Shown here: piece after piece, positions 48,942 to 61,589 of the stretch
How the letters are laid out: every line of letters starts with the position of its first letter
How positions within the stretch are numbered: the first letter of the stretch is position 1
Assembly (NCBI GenBank): GCA_051453625.1
Contig: JBOZIK010000001.1
Span: 120,442,522-120,506,521, forward strand
Direction: 5' to 3'
From: Welwitschia mirabilis
Taxonomy: Eukaryota; Gnetophyta; Gnetopsida; Welwitschiales
DNA length: 64,000 nucleotides
Made by a program: the position numbers and the translations under genes
Notes under the pieces: generated by a model
Told to the model about the DNA's origin: nothing
What the model saw: only the letters and a program-made list of their open reading frames with translations
The model's database searches: none

Positions 48942-49230
48942 CAAAGCCTTTTAAGGTGTTTATTGCATAAAATGCCTCAAAATGACTTTTAAGGTATTTA
49001 TCTTATAAAATACCTTAAAATCCATTTTATGTAACAAACACTTCAAACGACTTTTAAGACATTCATTAGAAAAATGCCTTGAAATACTTTTTAAGGCATT
49101 TTTATTAAAACACCTTAGAAATGCCTTAAAAGTTATAGGTAAGGCTTTTTAAGGCATTTTGTAAAGAAATGCCTTACAAGATTTTAGAACATTTTTTAAA
49201 GGCCTTCAAAAGCCTATATTTTTTGTAATG
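48942..49230 (-). repeat. CACTA-like right end with subterminal palindromes
   Basis: At least five AAGGCATTT / AAATGCCTT-type palindromes, the same motif as the 36.5-37.7 kb array but not in a clean tandem, end in TTTTTTGTAATG at 49230, a CACTA-like terminus in inverse orientation. Outside it the motif stops at once, which supports a true element boundary. Confidence 0.65.
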
Positions 49231-51064
49231 CATTAGCAAAGATGAAAAATAACCATTTTCCCTAATTAGGGTGATTTTTACACTCATACCTAATTAGGTC
49301 TTTAAAGCATAGGATTGCATGTCTCTCCACATCAAAGGCTTCCCATTGAAAGTATCTACTAGATGCAGACAAAAATTGTTCTTCTGTGCTCCTATATTTT
49401 TTTTCCTAAAATCTCTAGAAGAGCTATAACACAGTAGAAGCTATGATAGCTTAGAGGGTAAATCTTATTATGTAGATGAAAAGATATCACCCAGGCTATC
49501 TTTCAGGGAAAAAATAAGTTAGTCAAATAATTAGGGGTAAGTGGAGGTTGCCAAAAGCAAGATAGTATGAGGAGGCTATGTAATTGCCAAAACATCACAA
49601 GTAATAACCAACATTGCTACTAAAACAAATATGAAACATGCCTTCATGATGCGATTACTTGGGTTAGTATTGGACAGTAATTCTCTAGTAGAGGAGTGGT
49701 GCATCTCATATATGCTAGTGTTCTAGTTAGGGCACTATCCCCTTATGACTAGATCCATTCTGCTCAAGAGCAGCATTACCAAGAGTAATTAATGAGGTAG
49801 AAGATTGGGAATAGTAAGAAACTAGCTCATGGAACTAACTAACTGGTACAATGTTGGATGGTTGGTGGTTTCAGTGGTTTCATTATATATGTGGGTATGT
49901 GAAGTTGGGTATTCTTAATTGCAACCACTCGATATGTAACATTTTTTCTTTGTGCCTAATAAAATTTAGGTAAAACTAGACCAAAGCAATGGCTTGTAAT
50001 CTAGATCTAGTTATCAGGGCTCTTGGTGGAGCTTTGGACATAAGCAATCTTGTAGGATATCACATCTTTCTTTGGTAAACCCCAGCATGATATACTAAGA
50101 AATAGTAAGAGGAATCCCAAAACCAAATTCCATATTTTATGCAAGAATGATGAAGGACACTAAACTAGTCTCATGTATTGAACTCCATGGTTTTCATAGG
50201 ATTTTATTCTAGTAAATGGTATATGAAAGAATCTCAAATGTCTATAGAATATGCATGTAGTGAGGGAATATCTCAACCCAGTGAGAAAAGACCATTACAA
50301 TGAAATGTGAGGAGGCTCATAAATGGAGAATGACAATCCAATAAGCATTAAGGAAAAGAACAAACATTCTATTTTATAGCAGGGATGTAATAATAGCTAA
50401 ATAGTATGAACTACAGGGAGGATGAGCTATAAGTAAGTAGCTTTAACAAAGAGGTGGAATGTCATAANNNNNNNNNNTAAGGTGACAATTTAAGAGCTTA
50501 AAATTAATGAAGATAAATCACAAGTCTAGGGAGGCCTTTGTAAGAAAAGACAATAGAGAATTAATCTTACAAGGATGGCTCTAAAGGATCTTTTGCTATA
50601 TGAGGTATTTAAGAGAATGAAATTAATGACATGTGATAGCTACTAACATCTAAGAAAAAACATAGATAGCCACATAATGGACATAATAAAAAGAAGCAAG
50701 ATGATCTAATAAACATCCCTTTAGAAAAATCAAGTCCTTATAAGAAAAGTAGAGAGAGGAAGAAATAGATAAGGGAGGAAAGCCTCAGAGTAAATGGAGG
50801 AGAACCCTCACTTTCCTCTTGACTCTAAGCATATAGATCAGTCCTAGAAGGCTCATTAACCATGAAAAAAGGTAAATAGAAGTTGTACAAGATATAGGCA
50901 ATAACACATAAGATACACTGGATCAGCTAGTTCTAAGTAGTAATGACAAATGCAAGAAAGAAAGTCGGTGAGATGTTACCTTCAATGACAATCCCATTAA
51001 AGCTATAAAAGGTTTGATGACTATAGAATATCCATCTAGAAGTACAATTCTAGTATATCATAAA
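49231..51064. other. Anonymous DNA upstream of the L1 ORF2
   Basis: Could contain the L1 5' region and ORF1, but I could not recognise the ORF1 domain or its zinc knuckle. A 10-N gap lies at 50468-50477. Confidence 0.35.
50468..50477. other. Assembly gap, 10 N
   Basis: Short N run. Confidence 0.98.
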
Positions 51065-53680
51065 ATGAGAATCATGTCTTGAAATTATGCTTGGTTGTCC
51101 AATCTAGGGAAAAAAACTTAGATTAAGAAGATTACGTGTCAAGAAAACATAAATGTTGTGTTCTTCTAGGAAATGAAATGTAGCAAAAAGCATGGGTATC
51201 TTGGATTGGAATGGTCTGAGGCCTATGTGAAAGCTATAAAAAAAAGTGATGATTTAACCATTTCGTAGTGGAGCCATCTAACTGTCATCATTAGAATTGA
51301 AGATAAATGTATGCTAGACATTTAAGGAAAGAATATTAATTTAGTAAATGTATAGAACCATTCTTTGAAGAAAGATAAGTAATTATTTAGAACCTAGCCA
51401 CTAGAAATTACCTCAAAATAAGGTTCAATTATGAAAGGAGACTAGAATATAACCAGATATAAGACATAAATAATAAGTGGAATATGTATCCTAGAAAATC
51501 AAAAAAAAATTTAAGACCTTAAATACTAGGAAGGTATGCTTGAAATATCCATTCACTAAGCATGGTTTACTTAGAAAATGTTAGACAATAAAGGAGAATG
51601 GAAGGGATTAAAACTTAAATATCTTCTATTTAGTAAAGAAATTTGAACCCAACATCACCCTATGGGCAAAACCCTCCTATGAATTTTGTCTAATCATAGA
51701 TCAATAGTATGTGACTGGGGTAGGTTAAAGGAAAAATAAAATCTTTTGAAATTTGAAAATTTTTGGATACAAATACCTAAAACAAGAAAAGTGTTAAACC
51801 AACTCTAAAATAATCCAAGAGTGGAAAATGATAGTAAAGACATGCTAAAGTGGCTTTAAGAGTTTCAACAAGTCTATCAAACTTGGAGGAAAACTCCTTG
51901 ATTTTCATGCATCTAACATTAGCAAGATAAATTTTGCATTAGTTATCAAGTAATAGACAAGAAGTTGAACTAGGAAAATATAATGTAAGAGATGATAATC
52001 AAGGAAAAATCTACCTATAAGACCATCAAGGAAGAGATACTTTACCAGCAATAAAGGACAAATGGCTCAAAAAGGAGAATCAAAATTATTACTACTTTAA
52101 TATTTGGGACTCTTAAAGAGAGGTAGTAAACAAAATGGTAAAATGTTTAGAGGATGTAGCTATAGACCTTGATCATGTAGTAAATTACTTTCAAAACTTT
52201 TTCAAGAAAGAAGAAAGCATAGAATCTTAGGTTATAGTATATTTGGGTCCAAGTTTAATTACAAAAGAAGATAATATCAAGATTCAAAGTACTTCTTCCA
52301 AGAAGGAAATCCTAAAAAACTTGAATTGAGCATCCAAAAACAAGGCCCTAGGTTTAAATGATTGGGATTTTGAGTTCTTTAGAAAATATTAGGATTTAAT
52401 GGAAAATGAAATCATAGTGATAATTTAGCGGGTATTTTAACATGTAACATTTTGAAATACTAGGAATATATAATTTAGTTCTACTACCTAAAAAAGAAGT
52501 TATCTAGTCCCCTAGAGACTATAGATTAATTAGTCTTTTCACCTATCTCTATAATGTTTTATTTTGAAAATTTTAATGAATTATCTTTAGCCATTTATTT
52601 TCTAGATCATAGTGATAACCAGATAGGATTTATTCCATGCAACTATACTTGCGAGAATGTTATCATAGCTCATAAACCCATTCGTTGGGCTAACATCAAA
52701 GAAAAAGCATTTGTATGATTAAAATAAACTCTCAAAATCCTATTAGAGAGTTAATTAGCATTATCTAGAGGTCATCCTTAAACAATTAGGCATGTTTGAT
52801 TAGTTCCATGGGATGATTAGATATATCCTCTCTATTATTAGATTTAAAGTTTAAATGAATAAAAGGAACTTAAGGAATTTTTTTTCCTAGGGAGGAAGTA
52901 TAGACAGAAGGATGCCTTATCTTTTTATCTATTTTCTAACGTAGTGGATAATCTGAGTAGATGTTTAAATAAAATAAAACTAGATAAATTCATCACCTAT
53001 GATTAGCATATTTTTAAGTACATAAATGATACTATGATTTCTTTTAAAGCTCTAGTCCTCAAGGCTAAGAAAATGAAGAATGCTATGGATATTCTTGCAA
53101 ATGCCATGCACTTAAGAATCAAGTGGAAGAATATCCATGTCATCAATATGAAGTACCTAAAGGATAGAAGTAGGAAAATTCATTAGATTCTAAGATGTAG
53201 TAGAGAAGAGTTGCCCACAACATATCTTGGGAAATTCCTTTTTGCTAATAGGAAGAAGCGAAGCTCTAGGAATTAATTATTAGCAAGATGAAAAGGAAAC
53301 TCTTAACTTGGAAGGAAGGATTCCTTTTATTAATAGGAAAATTTATGCTAAGCAAAATAGTATTAAGCAACGTCCTGATTGATAAAATGATATTCCTAAT
53401 CCCCCTAAGAATTTTTTTAAGTAAAATTAATAAGGTTATCAGAGACTTCCTCTAGTATGGCAATAATAACAAGAATAAATTTCATCTAGTATCCTAGGAG
53501 AAAGTAACAAGATCAAATTAAGTAGTAGACTATGCTTAAAAGAATACCAAATTGTAGATTTCACTTTAACTACTAAGCTTGTTTGAAAGATTTGGAATAA
53601 AATAGATAAGGCTTTGATGAAATATTTAACTTGAAAATATGGAAGTATCTAGAGTAAGGCTAACTATCAACATGTAAAAA
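51065..53680 (+). pseudogene. L1-type LINE ORF2 remnant (endonuclease and reverse transcriptase)
   Basis: ORF2 protein of a plant L1 element: it nicks target DNA and copies its RNA in place. The frame opens at ATG 51065 with MRIMS, a stop in place of Trp, then N, matching the MKIxSWNVRGLG start of the AP-type endonuclease. VVFF then a stop for Gln then EMK matches the QETK motif. RT: NLVLLPKKEVI, SPRDYRLISL (about 52475-52540; family LIPKKxxxxxPxDYRPISL), QIGFIP (about 52620), DTMISF (about 53030) and LPTTYLGKFLF (about 53210). FADD reads YIND (53019-53030), losing a catalytic Asp. The C-terminal zf-RVT region fades near 53680. About 2.6 kb against a usual 3.5-4 kb, so it is truncated as well as riddled with stops. 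Confidence 0.92.
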
Positions 53681-53699
53681 TTAACATTTATATTAAGTG

Positions 53700-55007
53700 T
53701 TTTAAAACGATTTACTATAAATGAAGATATTAATTTAATTATTTTAATCATAAAATATGCTTTCTATTATTTTTAAAATAGAACTTAATTTTATGATTTT
53801 ATTTATTATAATTACAGATCTTTAGCCATGTTTTAGAATACATGATGAAAGATGCACATAATTACTTACAAAACAATCATAGTAATCAAGATATGTGGTG
53901 GTGACATGTCGCAGTAGCATTAAAAGACATGTGATAGAGGCATGTAGAGATGGCATTAGAGACATATGATAATAGCACTAATTGGTAGAGGAATCTAGCT
54001 CTAAAAGACACATGCTAGACTCATCATGATGAAGATTATACCTAATTCAATATGACAATCTCCACCAAATGCTATAAGAGAACCTCTACCAAATGCTAAA
54101 TGACGAAGATTCTAGCTATAGTTGTAAGAAAAAAATTTATCTTCCTAAAAATACAAAACATCCTTCACCAAATGCTACAAGATAGAATCTTAATTACTAA
54201 ATGTTAAATGATTAAGATTCTACCTAATGCTCTAATCCATAGGCTTTCAACTATCTCAACCATACCCTCACCCATACAAGGGCCTTAAATCCTTATTTGT
54301 AATCATCCTTTATTTTGGTAAAGTAATAAAACTCTTGGAGTGGCCTTCTAAGTTCTTTATTTGAGGAGTAAGCTTGTTTCAAGGATATCTTGAGGAGTCC
54401 TTTCCAGCTTTATTCTTCTTCCACTAGCATAATGTATCTTTTTTAATTTAATACAAGTAGATATTCATTTTAATTTTAATTCATGAATAACTTTATACTT
54501 TTAATGCTTAGTAGATCTATGTTATTAAGCTCTTTTGTTAACTAAGTGAGTTCATTATTTAAATAGTATAAGCCTTCTTTAATTTGATAAATATTAAGTA
54601 CATTTAGTTATTACTTTTCATGATTATTTTAACATTGTAAAGGACCAAATAATTTTCAAATTCACCAACTCTCATATGGTGAATGAGATTGCCACTATGA
54701 GCTGAGCCATTATTACTTGATAATCTAAAGTATGTTTGAAGAAGATGCAGGACATCATTAGAGAGAAGAATAGTTGATGGATAAGTCAAGTGATACCTTA
54801 GAGCTTTCTTTCTTTTCTACATTTTTAAAGAAGCTTCAAAATAATTCTTAACTCTCTCTTTTCTGTTTTCCTATAATTTTTAACTTGTGAGATAAGTAAG
54901 AGTTGTGTTATTTTTATTAAATCTATCCTAATGATTCCTATGAAGAGAATAATATTGAGTGTTAACTCAATTTAAATATGATTCATTATATTTAAACGAA
55001 TAAGATT
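53700..55007 (+). mobile_element. 5' LTR of a second Athila/Tat-type gypsy element (approximate)
   Basis: Defined only by the primer binding site that follows. 54270-54420 has LTR R-region character: CAAGGGCCTTAAATCC, a GTAATAAAACTC poly(A)-like signal and a GAGGAGTAAGCTTG stretch. The left limit is a guess; the L1 remnant ends close by. Its sequence does not resemble the LTR at 12.4-13.3 kb. Confidence 0.45.
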
Positions 55008-55026
55008 TTGACAACATTGCTAGGGA
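55008..55026 (+). other. Primer binding site of the plus-strand gypsy element
   Basis: TTGACAACATTGCTAGGGA, a decayed TTGGCGCCATTGCCGGGGA. Same type as the minus-strand site at 12325-12350. Confidence 0.7.
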
Positions 55027-56299
55027 TAATAACTCAATAGCTTCTCAAAAGAAGCAGAATTTTTATTTTCTTGTAATCTTTTAGTCCAGTTTTTATTTTA
55101 AGATTTTGAATGGTTGGTATTGTTCAACTTCACCTATATGTAAACTAGTTTGTTGTATTTCATTTTTTTTTATGTATTTATTTTCTTTTCTTTTTTTCTA
55201 GTGATTAATACTAGTTCCTTCCAGTGATACCTAAACTAGTCCATTTTCTTTAATTTTCTTTTCTTTTTAATGATTGATCCATTTCTAGTAATACTCAAGC
55301 TATTGTAGTTTTGAGTTTTCTTTAGTTTTTCTACTCTAATTTGATCTACATTTCATATTAAAAATTTCTTTACAAGTCTAACAAAGTTTTTGCAAGTTGC
55401 AACCAAAGGAGAAAAACTAAAATTTTAACTCTTTTCTTTGCATGTTTTCTATTGCTTAATGATTTTATTTTGGTATTTTAATTCTATGATTTTTCTATTA
55501 TAAAATGTTAAAAATAGAAAAAAATTTAGGGTTTATTTCCCTTGGTTCTATTTTCTAATTTATGGCTATTTTCATTTTTTACTAACCATTTTATGTACCC
55601 TATAATGTGAAATGTTTTGTATAACTCCAAACAACTTCAATTTTTTCTTGAGTTATTTTTTTCAAATAGTTAGTGTTGCTAGCCTTTTTTCTCAGAATCC
55701 TCTTAATCTTTATATATACTCTTTTTTGAATCCTTAAATGTTTCTAAGGCTGGGTCCCTTATGAAACCTCAAAAAGCTATGAGAACATAACCCTATAGTC
55801 AATTTCATAAATCATCTCTAAAACCATCATGAGTTGGAAATGTGATCCATTTAAAATATGTTATCAGCTCCCACCTATCTATGGGAATTGTAAAAATTCT
55901 TATAACTTTTTGTAACCATTTTTAATCTAAATAAAATATAGGAGATTATATTTGACCTCTAGGAAATTAACTTTAATATAACTCATACCGTTTGTAATCT
56001 ATAGATCCTTATGATACCAAGGAAACTTTGGCAAGATATCTTAAAATCCTAGAACCTCCTTCATAGATAGATCAACATCTTTATAATCATAATTCTAAAA
56101 ATCCTTATTTTGAAATAAAAAGAGTTTAATTCCATGCCTTCTATCACACCTCACAGTGCTTACCCTTCATATTTCTTTACATATTTTTTATTATTTGATT
56201 GATACCGTTAATATTACTACTCTCAATAATCCTCTTTAAAATCCTTACAAGATACCCTATAGATTTTCTTAAAAAATGCTACTAAACTCCATTCTAGCA
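55027..56299 (+). other. Probable leader of the gypsy element, T-rich
   Basis: About 1.3 kb of T-rich DNA without open frames, comparable in length with the leader of the other Athila/Tat-type copy. Confidence 0.4.
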
Positions 56300-58290
56300 T
56301 GCCTTTATCTCAAACATCTTTACATTCTTCAAAAGAAGAAGGAATTATGAAATCTCAGAAGCAAACCATAAAAAATTTTGAGCAAATTCTTCAATAAGTA
56401 ATCCATAACAATGCTCAAATAATTAGTAATCATAACCAACAAAAAGATGATGAAATTCCTAAATTCCATGAAGCTAAGAGCCTTAAAATTCTTGAAAGGA
56501 ATGATGATAATAAAATTAATAATACATAAATCATAATTCCTAGAAATGAAAAATAAATCTATGAAGAAACCTATGAGGAAATCCATGAGAATCTTGAATT
56601 TTTAATAATGCATTTAACCATGCTCAATTATTCATGAAAAAGCTATACTTTAGTAGAGGATTAAACATATNNNNNNNNNNNNNNNNNNNNNNNNNNNNNN
56701 NNNNNNNNNNNNNNNNNNNNNNNNNNNNNNNNNNNNNNNNNNNNNNNNNNNNNNNNNNNNNNNNNNNNNNNNNNNNNNNNNNNNNNNNNNNNNNNNNNNN
56801 NNNNNNNNNNNNNNNNNNNNNNNNNNNNNNNNNNNNNNNNNNNNNNNNNNNNNNNNNNNNNNNNNNNNNNNNNNNNNNNNNNNNNNNNNNNNNNNNNNNN
56901 NNNNNNNNNNNNNNNNNNNNNNNNNNNNNNNNNNNNNNNNNNNNNNNNNNNNNNNNNNNNNNNNNNNNNNNNNNNNNNNNNNNNNNNNNNNNNNNNNNNN
57001 NNNNNNNNNNNNNNNNNNNNNNNNNNNNNNNNNNNNNNNNNNNNNNNNNNNNNNNNNNNNNNNNNNNNNNNNNNNNNNNNNNNNNNNNNNNNNNNNNNNN
57101 NNNNNNNNNNNNNNNNNNNNNNNNNNNNNNNNNNNNNNNNNNNNNNNNNNNNNNNNNNNNNNNNNNNNNNNNNNNNNNNNNNNNNNNNNNNNNNNNNNNN
57201 NTTTTTTATAATGCATTTAACCATGCTCTATTATTCATGAACTATCTATAATTTAGTAGAGGATTAAACATATTAGAGGTTAAGCACTCAGTAAAAGATG
57301 AATAACGATTTAAAGAAGGTTATATGTTAGAAAGTTACACAGTAAAGGATGAGTCAATAAGTGACATTGATTAAGAAAACATAGAATTACAATCATTATT
57401 ATTTATGTGACCACATGAGAAAAAATCCTCTAATAACACTATTAAAGTGGATAACATTAGCACATAAGGCATACATGATTCCTGCTATGAGAAATCCTTA
57501 TCGTTTTGGTAACAACTTCATGAACCATTATCTTTTTCATCTAAGAAATACCCAAGCCTTAATCAAGAAGATAAATCTTCTTTACCTTTGAAACCATCTT
57601 CAAATAATCATTTTAATGAGAATTCACCTTCTCTAATGGTCTTCAATCAAAGTTTGTCTTCATCTAAATTTAATATCTTGCATGAGTTTTTAAACAAACC
57701 AAGACAAACTAGATAATGAAATATTTATGATTTTGAGTGGATAAATTTTACCATTTTTATTGATGTTCTTTCTAATTTTATAGACTTATGCATAAAAATC
57801 TACATGGATTCTCTCTTAAATCAGAATTCTTTACATAATATTAACCTATTATCTAGCCTTTTCATTCATCATCATCTTGAACCTTCACAAATGTACCACC
57901 TTAGAAGATTCCTTACAAGATTTTTAGTTTCATTGTAGGCTTTTAGATTAAAATTTTCCTCTAAAATAGATTTTCCTTTTAGATTATATTAAATTTAGAA
58001 AAAGATAAAAACTTTAAAAATATTATTACTTGATGGTATTTCTTTCTTGAAACCACCTAAATACTACCACTTGAAACCACCTAAATCTTTTCATTTAGGA
58101 AATCCAAAATTTTAGCCCTATCATAAAATAATAAAGCCATTCCATTTTCTAATAATCCTATCAAATTGACAAACCATACAACATGGCCATTTAGTTATGA
58201 ATTCATCATACTTATAGACCTAAGTTAATGGCCTACAATAAAAATTGATAATAATAGATTTTACTTTTAACTTAAATAATGGTTAAGACT
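56300..58290 (+). pseudogene. Unrecognised decayed open frame in gag position
   Basis: Stop-poor stretches on the plus strand suggest an old protein. About 56330-56640 is Lys/Glu/Asn-rich and includes EETYEEIHENLEF. From about 57480 to 57940 there is a Ser/Pro/Asn-rich part (SSLPLKPSSNNHFNENSPSL), then FIHHHLEPSQMYHLRRFL. It lies where gag should be, about 1.3 kb after the primer site, yet I could not find the DAIRLxLFPFSL or FFPPSKT gag motifs that are clear in the copy at 10-11 kb. A 531-N gap splits it. It may be a different gag family or another ORF. Confidence 0.35.
56671..57201. other. Assembly gap, 531 N, flanked by a 72-bp direct repeat
   Basis: 56600-56670 and 57202-57273 are the same sequence with a few differences. 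Either the gap size is wrong and the contigs overlap, or a real tandem duplication lies here. Confidence 0.9.
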
Positions 58291-58339
58291 ATGTACACTT
58301 ATGGGTTTTTAAGACGTTACTCTCATTTGGAGCTTGATT

Positions 58340-58770
58340 ATTAAAGCTACATTTACTTAAGATCTCTGATGTTGATAAATGTGATCGAAAAAAGTGGAAT
58401 CTACCTTCATATTATGTTTATTATGTTTAAATATTTTAATGGAGATAAGATGTTTTTTAATTAGGCTAATGAGCCAATGACCCCTATTATGTGCATAAAA
58501 ATGAATATGATAGGAAGAATAAAAAGAAAAATAATATCTTTTTCTTAAAATGTACATTTCATTAATCATTTAATTAGGCTTAGTTAATCACATCAAGGCT
58601 ATGGACACTCACTAGAAATGTAGCTTTAATGATTTACTTATGACATAATCAATTACATCAGGGATATAAATGCTCACTTATAATACAACATTGATTTATT
58701 CATAAAAAAACATGCTTAACTTTTTTGGCTAATAACGTTATAACACTAGATGCTTATTGTGATTTAAAAG
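58340..58770 (+). repeat. Dispersed repeat, partner of 8.16-8.56 kb
   Basis: Matches the reverse complement of 8160-8560; the best conserved piece is CTAATGAGCCAATGACCCC near 58465-58483. See the partner entry for its position relative to the gypsy primer sites. Confidence 0.55.
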
Positions 58771-59060
58771 CTTAACATGAAGGACACATATGCTTGTAGA
58801 AATGGAAAATAATGGAAACAAAATGGTAGGAAATAGAAGCCTTCTGGGTTTTGTTGTCTTTAACTTTCATATTTAAGATCTACTATAATTTCTTAAATTT
58901 GTATAAGTTATTTGGCTCATACTATGCTTATTTTATATTAAGATCCATTAAAAATCATAAAATATAATAAAGGTTATTAACATAAGTAGGTTGTCTTCTT
59001 TATTCATTAGGTAGTTTTCTTTATTCATTGGTTATGTGGTTTAGTTCTGAAGTACGAATT
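58771..59060. other. Anonymous AT-rich DNA
   Basis: Nothing recognised except TTATTCATTAGGT / TTATTCATTGGTT, a short tandem near 58999-59033. Confidence 0.4.
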
Positions 59061-59083
59061 AACCCTAGAGGAGGGTGAATAGG
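59061..59083 (-). other. CCTAGAGGAGGGTGAATAGG motif
   Basis: A motif of this kind (CCTAGAGGGGGGTGAATAGG) recurs in many plant genomes near retroelement ends. Here it lies beyond the 3' side of the minus-strand PTP remnant and may mark the element's far end. Its family is not certain to me. Confidence 0.4.
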
Positions 59084-60260
59084 CCATGATAAAACATTTG
59101 TTCACCTTAAAGACTTGCAAATAAAAAGTAAATAAATTACCAAAAAATCATAAAATGTTTTAATGATGAATAGTCACCATCCTTTAGCTCTTAGACATCT
59201 CATCTCTAGTTTGCATAAATTAACCTTAATGGTTGGTTTTCAGGCTTACCAAAGACTTGTACAATTATCAGTGGATTTTAGGGCTAATCCATAATCACAA
59301 AAAAATGGATTTAAGTAAGGTGCACAAATGCACAATTATGATTCATAACTATAAATGCAAAGCAAGCTCTGATAAGCTAGATATAAAGAAGAGAAAAATC
59401 CAAGAGAAATTTGATCTTACAATCTTTTAAATGTAGTGCATACAGAACTTGTAACCATGATAGATGTATTATCTCTATTATGAATAGCAAGGGGTTTTCA
59501 TTGATGGAAAAAGGTATTTAAGTAGAGAGGATAAAGATAGCCATTTAAGATATCAGAAATAACTGTTGAGTAACTAGTTATAACTATTTCTGGAAAATCA
59601 TAGAAGTGTATGGTTATATTCAGAACATGTTGGGTTGACCTCATAATAATCTTGGTCATCCTCATATTCAGTTGTTCTTACAAAAATATTAGGTCACCCT
59701 TACTTGGTTTAGTTTTGATAGTCTGATTATTTAGTCACCCTTACTGAAATGCTAGGTTGTTTGTTCCTAATTCAATTTTGATAATGTTACTTCTAAACAT
59801 TTGTCTACCATCACAATAAAAAGGGGTTGATCTTACATGAGGTCGCTTGAATCTTAATGTATTAGTCAACCTCTTTATGGCTATCTCCTATGCACCAATT
59901 GGTCACTCGTATATGTATTATTGGTTATCCTCCCTATTAGTCTAATTTAAAATATCCATAAGAAGTTCAGTCATCCTTGAGATTAGTGGTCAGTTTCTCG
60001 CTTATTCCTTAGTTTATAACATGTTTGATCATTCAGTTGCTCCACTTGTAATAGATGGTTGTCCATCTAGAAGCAGTCTTTAAGTGGCTAGCAGTTTGTT
60101 TGCGCCACCGTAAAACCATGATCAATCAAGACTGAAGTACTTTTGACTTTACTGATAATCTGATCATTTGGATATATGGAATGATCACCTAGTTCTAGAA
60201 AATATTTGCAAAATAACTATCTCCATAAAAACTTATTATCTGATTAATGACAATAGGTTC
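59084..60260 (-). repeat. Degenerate GGTTGACC/GTCACCC-rich segment
   Basis: From about 59630 to 60130, short units around TTGGTCA, GGTTGACC, AGTCACCC and TTGGTTATCC recur at irregular 40-70 bp intervals. The same theme returns at 61800-62110, on the other side of the PTP remnant. Near 60270-60290 the minus strand reads AATGACAAAGGGGAAG, a motif known to follow PTP-type ORFs. No gene is seen; the 65-residue frame at 59233-59430 is not called. Confidence 0.5.
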
Positions 60261-60599
60261 TTTTAACAAACTTCCCCTTTGTCATTGATTGAAGGAAAAT
60301 AATATTTAAAAGTACATGCTTTCCCTTAATTAAATAATTTGACAACCAATTCATAACATGAGTTTTACAGGAGAAATAGAGGCAAAATAACTTGATCAAA
60401 AAAGAGATTTTCATTTGCAAAAAAACATGTTTTGTATTAACTAAAATATTGAAATTTTGAAACATCTGAAAGATGACATTTTGAGCATTAATTTTTTACT
60501 AAATTACATTGGACAAACATAATTTTTCTCCCTCTTTTTGCTAAAATCAAGGATAGGAAATACAAAAAAAGGATAAAGATACAAGATTAAATTTAATCA

Positions 60600-61589
60600 G
60601 ATGATTTTTTAGAAGATTGGGTATCCTCATTCTAAGAAGTATTAGCTATAGGTGTACCATTGGTGATGAGTGTATCCTTGATGTGCTGAGTGCAAGAGTC
60701 AAGGTGGTGCAATAGCTAAATAATCTTTCAAGTATAAGAGGCCTTGATATTAGACCTAGAAGGAGCAATATGATCCTCAAAGATGTGCATCCTAGAGAGC
60801 GTGATGTAGTCAATGGTCCCCATAAATTTCTAAACCTCCTGCTAAGTAGAATGCAAAATGTCAAAGTACCAACAAATCCAAGTAATAATAAAGGGATATG
60901 ACAAGGAGCACCTCTTATGAAGATAAATCTGGTTGGCCATGTGCTTAAACATGATGCCAGGAGTATCGATGTAATGTCTTCAATCCAACAAGTAAAGAAG
61001 GAATACTTAATAATTAGAGAGTTTATCTCTACGCCCGGTAATAAGAAGAAAATTATAAGAAAGTATTAAGTGTAGAAGATGGAATATAGAAAAAAGTTGA
61101 GAAGTTTTGAGAGTCTTCTTCTATTTGATAAATGTGCCACATACATGCTGAGTGATAGATTTCTTTTCTTTGAAAGATTCAGTCATGGGCTAATATTCTC
61201 CCATGTTCCTAAGGTAACCTGTTAAGAAAAACTATCAAGTCAATAGTGATGTACATCTCATGGTCAAAGACAGAGGTAATAAAGGTGGAGCAAACAATAT
61301 CAAATTGAGCATTGGAATAAAATAATCTAGTGACCAATAGATAGCAAGTTTTTAAGACATGAAGAAAATAACTTCAGTTTACCTCTTCAAGAAGATTTTG
61401 GACTTTTTTCAGATTAAGGAACTACACAAGTTCATAGGTCCTCTCTAATGCAATTAATCTGGACACAAACTTTTTCTCAAAGTACTCTATTTACTTCAAG
61501 CTCATTCTTGCAAAAATGTAGCTTGGAGGCTTAATAGTAGACTTATTTCTACTCTTCCTGGAATTCTCTCTAGACTAATAAGAAGCCAT
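60600..61589 (-). pseudogene. 'Putative plant transposon protein' (PTP domain) remnant
   Basis: Retroelement-associated protein of unknown biochemical role, found in many plant genomes. The minus frame starts MASYQSRENSRKSRNKS at 61589. Then come RLIALERTYELV (about 61450), LYSNAQFD-type residues after a LLVTRLF stretch (about 61335; family LVREFYANL), a VFDHEMYITIDLI stretch (about 61250; family VxGKxIxLTxxxI), HSACMWHI (about 61150) and, nearer the end, the 72-residue open piece at 60646-60864. Internal stops and at least one frameshift make it dead. GTCAACC-rich repeats flank it on both sides. Confidence 0.6.

Larger units (their letters stand above)
36523..49230. mobile_element. Possible CACTA (En/Spm-type) element, 12.7 kb, or two unrelated ends
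   Basis: The left end (36523 onward) reads CATTATAAGAAATATAGG and the right end, read inwards on the minus strand from 49230, reads CATTACAAAAAATATAGG. Both are followed by TTTT and AAGGC. These resemble the CACTACAAGAAA termini of CACTA transposons, and both ends have subterminal AAGGCATTT / AAATGCCTT palindromic repeats, a CACTA hallmark. I found no TNP2-type transposase inside; the interior carries other elements and a 560-N gap. The 3-bp flanks (GGA left, CAT right) do not match as a target duplication. So it may be one old element filled by insertions, or the ends of two related elements. Confidence 0.4.
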
